Shown here: positions 41,706 through 45,815 of the stretch, in pieces | How positions within the stretch are numbered: the first letter of the stretch is position 1 | How the letters are laid out: each line of letters starts with the position of its first letter | Source of the DNA: DASPWW01 sp035461345 | GTDB lineage: Bacteria > Actinomycetota > Thermoleophilia > Solirubrobacterales > 70-9 | Direction of reading: 5' to 3' | DNA length: 45,815 nucleotides | Assembly: GCA_035461345.1 (NCBI GenBank) | Contig: DATHVJ010000210.1 | Span: 1-45,815 of the forward strand | The notes under the pieces: generated by a model | Databases searched by the model: none | The model's input: the letters and a program-made list of their open reading frames with translations, nothing else | What the model was told of the DNA's origin: nothing | Program-made: the position numbers and the translations under genes

Positions 41706-41768
41706 AGAATAGTGGCGCGCAGGCTGCGCAACGCGCCGGGAACGCGCTGTTCTCCGCGCAATTTGCGC
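41706..41768 (-). promoter_or_regulatory. pafBC promoter region with repeats
   Basis: Minus-strand TATTCT (41706-41711) ends 7 bases before the ATG. Upstream lie two direct copies of AACGCGC (plus-strand 41730-41736 and 41741-41747, 11 bp apart) and a perfect inverted repeat GCGCAA-A-TTGCGC (41756-41768). These may be operator sites, perhaps for PafBC itself; unproven. Confidence 0.4.
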
Positions 41769-41795
41769 ACCGTTGGCCACGGCGCGGTTACTGGC

Positions 41796-42821
41796 TCAGG
41801 CGGCGCGAGAGCCGAAGTAGGCGGCCGACTCGATCCCCGGGTCGAACCGCGACCACGCCTCCCCGTCGCGCAGCGCACGCTCGATGCGGTCGAAGCTGCC
41901 GAGCCGCCCGCCGAGGTTGTCGAGCATGTGGACCAGCGTCGCCTCGCGCGTGGCCGGGACCACCGGCGAGCCGTTCTCCAGCGCTCCGTGATGCGAGAGG
42001 ATGATGTGCAGGATCGCCTGGGCGAGCTCGCGGTCGAAGCCCTCGATGCGCTCGATCTCCCGCCGAACGACGTAGTAGCCGAGTGGGATCTCACCCTGGA
42101 GTCGGCCGGCGTCCGTGAGCTCGATCGCCAGCAGGTCGTCGTTGTAGGCCTCGGTCTTGCCGATGTCGTGCAGGAGCGCGCCGGTGACCGCGACGTCGCG
42201 GTCGATCCCGGGAAACAGCGCGGCGGCGGCGCCGACCGAGTGAGCGACGGACAGGGTGTGGTCGAGCAGACCGTGGCGATACGCCTGGTGGTAGTACTTG
42301 GCCGCCGGCGCGTCCCGGAACCGCGGCCACCTCGGCGAGCGAGGGTCGAAGAACCGGTCGAGGAGCTGGCGCAGATGGGGGTTCTGAACCGTCGCGATCA
42401 GCTCGCGCAGGTCGGCCTCGAGCCGCTCCGCCGACACCGGGGGGCCCTGGACGAGCTGACCCGGGTCGTACTCGCCCTCGCGGGCCGGGCGGATCGCCTC
42501 GATCGTGAGCTTGGGCCCGTATCTCGGGTGGACCGCGAACCGGCCCCGGACCAGGACCACGCTCCCGGGGCTGGCCGCCTCGAAGCACTGGGCCACGTCG
42601 TCCCAGGCGACCGCCTCCATCGATCCGGTGCGGTCGGCGAGAACGAGGCGCAGCCAGTCGCTGCCGTCGCGCCGCTGACGAAGCTCCCGCTCGCGGACGG
42701 CGAACGCGCCCGAGACGGAGTCTCCGTCGCTGAGGTCGCGAACGCTGCGATGCCCGTTTCCGTTCGAGGACGGAACCTCGAGCGTGGGCTGGTGCGGCCT
42801 CGTTGCTTGCGGATTGCTCAT
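41796..42821 (-). CDS. OB-fold plus HD-domain protein, second YhaM-like paralog
   Basis: A 341-aa protein with the YhaM layout. The N-terminal OB fold (SVSGAFAVRERELRQRRDGSDWLRLVLADRTG) is followed by an HD domain: HGLLDHTLSVAHSV, GALLHDIGKTEAY, LSHHGALENGSPVVPATREA. An N-terminal Asn/Gly/Pro-rich stretch of about 30 residues looks disordered. Same architecture as the gene at 8013-8909, but longer and only partly alike. TAACTT lies 9 bases before the ATG. Predicted exoribonuclease or phosphohydrolase acting on RNA or oligonucleotides. Confidence 0.8.
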   Translation of the reverse strand: MSNPQATRPHQPTLEVPSSNGNGHRSVRDLSDGDSVSGAFAVRERELRQRRDGSDWLRLVLADRTGSMEAVAWDDVAQCFEAASPGSVVLVRGRFAVHPRYGPKLTIEAIRPAREGEYDPGQLVQGPPVSAERLEADLRELIATVQNPHLRQLLDRFFDPRSPRWPRFRDAPAAKYYHQAYRHGLLDHTLSVAHSVGAAAALFPGIDRDVAVTGALLHDIGKTEAYNDDLLAIELTDAGRLQGEIPLGYYVVRREIERIEGFDRELAQAILHIILSHHGALENGSPVVPATREATLVHMLDNLGGRLGSFDRIERALRDGEAWSRFDPGIESAAYFGSRAA

Positions 42822-42830
42822 GCTTCGGTC

Positions 42831-42836
42831 AAGTTA
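42831..42836 (-). promoter_or_regulatory. -10 box of second OB-HD gene (leaderless)
   Basis: Minus-strand TAACTT ends 9 bases before the ATG, the same hexamer and spacing as for the GT2 gene at 3204. Confidence 0.35.
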
Positions 42837-42864
42837 GACCCACAGGCGGACGGCCATGACAAGG

Positions 42865-42890
42865 CGGCAATTCCGCGAGCGGAATTGCCG
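42865..42890. repeat. perfect 11-bp inverted repeat in a divergent intergenic region
   Basis: CGGCAATTCCG (42865-42875), CGAG, CGGAATTGCCG (42880-42890). It lies between the OB-HD gene (minus) and the SDR gene (plus), about 30 bp upstream of the OB-HD -10 and 13 bp before TAGGGT (42903-42908), a possible SDR -10. It could be a repressor operator or a hairpin. There is no T-tract. Confidence 0.6.
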
Positions 42891-42955
42891 GCGCTGGCGG
42901 GATAGGGTGAGTGGCACATGAAGTGGGTCGAACCACGAACTCGCCCCCTGACGCG

Positions 42956-43666
42956 ATGACGCGGCTCGAGGGCACCGTTCTCGTCACTGGGGGGACCGGT
43001 GCCCTGGGCACCGCGGTCGTCGGCGAGCTGCTGACCGCGGGCGCCAGGGTCGTGTGCACCTGGATCGCCGCCGAGCAGCGCGACCGGATCCAGAGCGAGC
43101 TCGGCTCGCACGAGCTGCTCGAGCTGTGCGAGGCGGACTGCTCGACCGAGTCCGGCGCCGCGACAGCCGTGGACGCGGCCACCACCGAGCCACCGCTCGC
43201 CGCGGCGGTCAACCTGATCGGCGGCTATGCGAGCGGAGGACGGATTCACGAGGCGCCTGCGGACGAGCTGCAGCGGATGCTGGACCTGAACCTGATGACC
43301 GCCTACTGGACGACGCGCGCGGCGCTGCCGGCGATGCTCGAGCAGGGCGGTGGCTCGATCGTGTGCATCGGGGCGAAGGGAGCCGTGCAGCCGTTCAAGG
43401 GGTCGCCGGCGTACAACGTCGCGAAGACGGCGGTCGTGGGTCTCGTGCGGGCGCTCGCAGTCGACTACCGGGACGACGGCATCCGCGCCAATGCGGTGCT
43501 GCCGGGCGTCATCGACACCCCGGCGAACCGTGAGCAGATGCCCGACGCGGATCACTCGAAGTGGGTTCCCCCGGTGCAGATCGCGCGCGTGATCCGCTTC
43601 CTGTGCGGCCCCGACTCGGCGCCGACGTCGGGCGCGGCGATTCCCGTCTACGGCCGCTCGGGCTAG
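42956..43666 (+). CDS. short-chain dehydrogenase/reductase
   Basis: A 236-aa classical SDR. The cofactor motif TGGTGALG, the NLIGGY segment, catalytic YNVAKTA (YxxxK) and a C-terminal RFLCGPDSAPTSGAAIPVYG are typical. The Ser of the catalytic triad is not obvious, since the usual position reads CIGAKGA. Substrate unknown. ATG 42956 begins the normal SDR N-terminus (TRLEGTVLVTGG); GTG 42911 would add 15 unmatched residues. The stop shares CTAG with arsM. Confidence 0.82.
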   Translation: MTRLEGTVLVTGGTGALGTAVVGELLTAGARVVCTWIAAEQRDRIQSELGSHELLELCEADCSTESGAATAVDAATTEPPLAAAVNLIGGYASGGRIHEAPADELQRMLDLNLMTAYWTTRAALPAMLEQGGGSIVCIGAKGAVQPFKGSPAYNVAKTAVVGLVRALAVDYRDDGIRANAVLPGVIDTPANREQMPDADHSKWVPPVQIARVIRFLCGPDSAPTSGAAIPVYGRSG

Positions 43667-44481
43667 GCACCGGACCGGCGCGTGGACGGCGTCGCGCTTG
43701 GGTAACCCCGCTTCGTCGCCCGAACGATCGCGGAGCCCGCGTGCTCGTGGACGCGGTGGGTCTCGCGGATCTCGACGTCCTGGAACCCGGCCGCCTCGAG
43801 CCCGGCCCGGAACTCGTCCCCGGTCAGAGCGCCCGCGATGCAGCCGGTCCACTGCTGCATGTCGCGCCGGGTAGTCTCGTCCATATCGGGATCGGCGATG
43901 ATGTCCGTGACCGCGAAGCGACCCGCCGGTCGCAAGACGCGCGCCGCCTCGCGAAAGACGTCGCCCTTGTCGGCGGAGAGGTTGATCACGCAGTTGCTGA
44001 TGATCACGTCGACCGAGGCATCCGGCAGCGGGATCTCCTCGATCGTCCCCCTGAGGAACTCGACGTTCTCGACCCCTGCCTCGCGCTGGTTGCGGCGCGC
44101 GAGCTCGAGCATCTCGTCGGTCATGTCGAGACCGTACGCCCTGCCGTTGGGGCCCACCCGCTGAGCGGAGAGCAGAACGTCGATGCCCCCGCCGGAGCCG
44201 AGATCCAGAACGGTTTCGCCCTCATTGAGCTGCGCCACCACGGTCGGGTTTCCGCACCCGAGCGAAGCGAGCTTGGCCGCGTCGGGCAGCATCCCTCGTT
44301 CTGCGTCCGAGTAGAGCTCCGCGGCGAGGCTCGCCTCCGCCGCATCGGCGCCGCAGCTGCACCCGCAGCCCGACGGGGCGCACGAGGCGGCCTGGTTGGC
44401 GGCAGCGTCCTGCGCGGCGGTCGCGTAACGCCCGCGGACGGCGTCACGGATGCGGTCCTTGTCCTCAACTCTCGTGCTCAC
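43663..44481 (-). CDS. arsM: arsenite methyltransferase
   Basis: ArsM, 272 aa, SAM-dependent methylation of As(III) to less toxic or volatile species in the cytoplasm. The SAM motif is VLDLGSGGGIDVLLSAQRVG. Arsenic-binding cysteines are visible: a cluster CAPSGCGCSCG near residue 35, NCVINLS in the middle and QWTGCIAGALTG near the C-terminus. The last two correspond to the conserved ArsM cysteine pair. The GTG start overlaps the stop of the upstream methyltransferase (GTGA). Third gene of the arsR operon. Confidence 0.92.
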   Translation of the reverse strand: MSTRVEDKDRIRDAVRGRYATAAQDAAANQAASCAPSGCGCSCGADAAEASLAAELYSDAERGMLPDAAKLASLGCGNPTVVAQLNEGETVLDLGSGGGIDVLLSAQRVGPNGRAYGLDMTDEMLELARRNQREAGVENVEFLRGTIEEIPLPDASVDVIISNCVINLSADKGDVFREAARVLRPAGRFAVTDIIADPDMDETTRRDMQQWTGCIAGALTGDEFRAGLEAAGFQDVEIRETHRVHEHAGSAIVRATKRGYPSATPSTRRSGA

Positions 44482-45176
44482 TTCGGCTCCTTTCGCGCGG
44501 TGACGATCTCGGTCGGGAAAGACATCTGGGCCAGGTACTCGCGCGTCACGCCGACGAAGCCGAGCTCCGCCAGAACGGGGGCCGCGAGCACGCCGCGGCA
44601 GTTGGCGGTCAGCACGACCCCGTGCGCGTATGCCCAGTCCCACACCCGGTGGGCGCGGCGCTCGCCGACGGTCATGTTCGAGAGCACGAGCTGCCCTCCG
44701 GGGCGCAGAACGCGCTTGAACTCGGACAGCGCCCGCGGGATGTCGTCCCGCCGAAGCAGGTCGAGCATGTAGCCGTTGACCACGAGGTCGAAGCTGTCGT
44801 CAGGCAGCGGCAGATCGAGCGCCGATGCCGCGATCGTCTCGACGCGGTCGAGCCGGGCCGCTCGCAGACGCCGGCGGGTCTGCCGCAGCATTCCCCCCGA
44901 CGGCTCGACCCCGACGGTGCGCCCGTCCGGGCTGGCCTCCGCGAGCTGCACGAGCTGAACCCCGGTGCCGGTCGCGACCTCGAGCACGTCGTCGTCGCGG
45001 CGCGGCGCCGCGAGCTCGAGCACCCGCCGGCGAGCCGCGGACTCGGTCAGCCGCGCCCATGCCTCGTACACCGGCGCGAGCCGCGTGTAGGTGCGCGGCA
45101 CCTCGTCGGGCGGGGCCTTGGCCTCGAGGATCCGCTCCCGCCACGAGCCGGGCGCCGCCGCTATCCCGGCAGCCAT
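44478..45176 (-). CDS. class I SAM-dependent methyltransferase in the ars operon
   Basis: A 232-aa class I methyltransferase of the UbiE/type 11 group. Motif I is VLEVATGTGVQLVQLAE, then GVEPSGGMLRQTRRRL and LDLPLPDDSFDLVVNGYMLDLL. It has few cysteines and lacks the ArsM pair, so it is not a second ArsM. Sitting between arsR and arsM with overlaps on both sides, it may act on a methylated or organic arsenical; that is inference from position. It starts 16 bp inside the arsR gene. Confidence 0.85.
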   Translation of the reverse strand: MAAGIAAAPGSWRERILEAKAPPDEVPRTYTRLAPVYEAWARLTESAARRRVLELAAPRRDDDVLEVATGTGVQLVQLAEASPDGRTVGVEPSGGMLRQTRRRLRAARLDRVETIAASALDLPLPDDSFDLVVNGYMLDLLRRDDIPRALSEFKRVLRPGGQLVLSNMTVGERRAHRVWDWAYAHGVVLTANCRGVLAAPVLAELGFVGVTREYLAQMSFPTEIVTARKEPK

Positions 45177-45517
45177 CGGCTCAGCTCCTCGAGCGCTCCC
45201 GGCTCGACGTAGTAGTAGGCCCACAGCCCGCGACGCTCGGAGCCGACGATTCCCGCCTCGCGCAGCACCTTGAGGTGGTGCGAGACGGTCGGCTGCGAGA
45301 GGTCGAAGAGCGGAACCAGCTCGCACACGCAGACCTTGCCGGCGTGCTTTCGCAGCACGTCGACGAGCTGCATCCGGATCGGGTCGCCGAGCGCCTTTGC
45401 GACGCGGCTCATGCGCTCCGCCTGCTCGCGCTCGATGTCGGGATACACGACCGGCTGGCAGCACGGCTCCCCGACGGGGCGCTTCTGCTTTGGGGCCAGC
45501 TCCAGACCGACGGCCAT
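45161..45517 (-). CDS. arsR: ArsR/SmtB family arsenic-responsive repressor
   Basis: A 118-aa winged-helix metalloregulator that leaves its operator when it binds As(III). HTH: FDLSQPTVSHHLKVLREAG. Candidate ligands are the vicinal pair Cys19-Cys20 near the N-terminus and Cys63/Cys65 in KVCVCEL. An N-terminal CC pair plus a helix cysteine recalls the Corynebacterium ArsR site. TACACG 7 bases before the ATG indicates a leaderless message. It heads the arsR-methyltransferase-arsM operon. Confidence 0.93.
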   Translation of the reverse strand: MAVGLELAPKQKRPVGEPCCQPVVYPDIEREQAERMSRVAKALGDPIRMQLVDVLRKHAGKVCVCELVPLFDLSQPTVSHHLKVLREAGIVGSERRGLWAYYYVEPGALEELSRWLPG

Positions 45518-45524
45518 CTATTTA

Positions 45525-45553
45525 CGTGTATCAATTGAACTCATGAGTGTCAA
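45525..45553 (-). promoter_or_regulatory. arsR promoter with ArsR-type operator in the spacer
   Basis: Minus strand: TTGACA (45548-45553), 17-bp spacer, TACACG (45525-45530). The spacer contains a perfect palindrome ACTCATGAGT (45539-45548) with TTGA and TCAA arms outside it (45535-45538, 45550-45553). A repressor bound here would block RNA polymerase. The region is markedly AT-richer than average. Confidence 0.7.
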
Positions 45554-45564
45554 TGCAATACCAT
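45535..45564 (+). promoter_or_regulatory. divergent arsC promoter sharing the ArsR operator
   Basis: Plus strand: TTGAAC (45535-45540), 18-bp spacer, TACCAT (45559-45564). It uses the same palindrome as the arsR promoter, so one repressor could silence both directions. Confidence 0.5.
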
Positions 45565-45714
45565 CGATCGGAAAGGCTCGGGGGCAGGAGGAGGAAGCGA
45601 GAGGACGATTTAGCTCGGGCCCGTCGAGCGCCCGGTTCGAGGACTTCGTGCCGCCGTTTCGTGCACCGGTTCGCGCGTGAGAGACTGCGCGCGCTTGCGC
45701 AGGTCGAGGGCAAT
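45565..45714 (+). pseudogene. possible eroded 5' domain of arsC
   Basis: Bases 45661-45714 continue the arsC frame upstream with VHRFARERLRALAQVEGN. The preceding bases 45636-45659 encode FEDFVPPF in the neighbouring frame, which is what the family (as I recall it) has just before this helix. One extra C at 45660 would explain the break. AGGAGGAGG at 45586-45594 is a strong ribosome site with no start codon at a normal distance after it. No intact upstream gene is seen. Confidence 0.4.
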
Positions 45715-45815
45715 ATGACCAAGCTCGTGCCCGAGGTGCTGTTCGTGTGCGTCCAGAACGCCGGCCGTAGCCAGATGGCGGCGGGGCTGACGGACAAGCT
45801 CGGCGGCGGGCGCGT
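45715..45815 (+). CDS. arsC: arsenate reductase (LMW-phosphatase type), 3'-truncated by the window
   Basis: The first 33 codons of an ArsC of the low-molecular-weight tyrosine-phosphatase fold, which reduces As(V) to As(III). The P-loop VLFVCVQNAGRSQMAAGL has the catalytic Cys in C-x5-R-S, with Gln where many have His. GAGGG precedes the ATG at 45715. Upstream, the same frame stays open to 45547 and encodes RFARERLRALAQVEG, which resembles the N-terminal helical domain of some actinobacterial ArsC proteins, so the native protein may have begun further 5' (see findings). Confidence 0.85.
   Translation, partial: MTKLVPEVLFVCVQNAGRSQMAAGLTDKLGGGR

Noticed and set aside
42911..42955. GTG 42911 as start of the SDR gene
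   Set aside because: It adds 15 residues without SDR similarity, and lies only two bases after TAGGGT, too close for a -10; ATG 42956 gives the standard N-terminus.
45531..45797. 88-codon minus-strand frame over the arsC start
   Set aside because: Antisense to the ArsC P-loop; no features of its own.
1..45815. tRNA, rRNA, CRISPR array, insertion sequence or prophage
   Set aside because: No cloverleaf-like tRNA sequence, spaced direct-repeat array, transposase or integrase was noticed while reading; gene order looks like ordinary chromosome. A tRNA scan would be needed for certainty.

Overview
This is a gene-dense, very GC-rich stretch of bacterial chromosome. Many genes start with GTG, many appear to be leaderless (a -10-like hexamer 6-9 bases before the start codon), and neighbours often overlap at GTGA or ATGA. 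Gene content (fused PafB-PafC WYL regulator, DUF2342 'F420-associated' metalloprotease beside an inositol-phosphatase-like gene, lhr next to a Nei2-type glycosylase, HrcA/CIRCE-controlled groESL, a Mrp without the C-terminal CxxC) points to Actinomycetota. I infer a deep branch such as Thermoleophilia, but cannot prove this from sequence alone. No tRNA, rRNA, insertion sequence, prophage or CRISPR array was seen.

Layout. 1-2060: 3' part of ileS, interlocked with trxA. 2469-4961: a dolichol-phosphate-mannose-synthase-like GT2 and polX, divergent from a 21-bp spacer. 4958-6349: small membrane protein and otsB-like trehalose phosphatase. 6399-8016: two half-size TauE/SafE genes, an ArfB-like ribosome-rescue factor and a VOC protein. 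8013-14979: OB-HD (YhaM-like) protein, PAC2 protein, UvrD-type helicase-nuclease with a degenerate ATPase site, IMPase-like phosphatase and DUF2342 protease. 15108-18213: Arg-rich histone-like protein followed by a run of hairpins, mrp, fdxA and an NDUFA9-like SDR. 18210-20643: a small acidic ORF and groES-groEL with promoter and CIRCE. 20675-25011: SRPBCC, ASCH, pcm, Crp/Fnr, VOC and a DrrAB-like ABC exporter. 25157-30411: nei2-lhr repair pair. 30470-32313: glycosyltransferase and Tat-type polysaccharide deacetylase. 32447-35917: complete dTDP-L-rhamnose operon in the order rmlA-D-B-C. 35968-41698: pafBC, an MBL hydrolase, a penicillin-acylase-like Ntn hydrolase and a PPOX/FDOR protein. 41796-43666: a second OB-HD protein and an SDR. 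43663-45815: arsenic module (arsR, a methyltransferase, arsM, and truncated arsC), with an ArsR-type palindrome inside two interleaved divergent promoters.

Main themes. Cell-surface sugar chemistry (polyprenol mannose, rhamnose, deacetylase), DNA and RNA quality control (PolX, Lhr, Nei2, helicase-nuclease, PafBC, two OB-HD proteins, ArfB, PCM, GroESL) and arsenic detoxification. The most unusual signals are architectural: six of eight convergent gene pairs share a 4-bp stop-codon interlock; two divergent pairs appear to fire from overlapping bidirectional -10 elements; there is a split TauE, a Nei lacking Pro2, a UvrD-like protein lacking the Walker A lysine, a symmetrical hairpin between convergent genes, and an arsC whose 5' end looks frame-disrupted.
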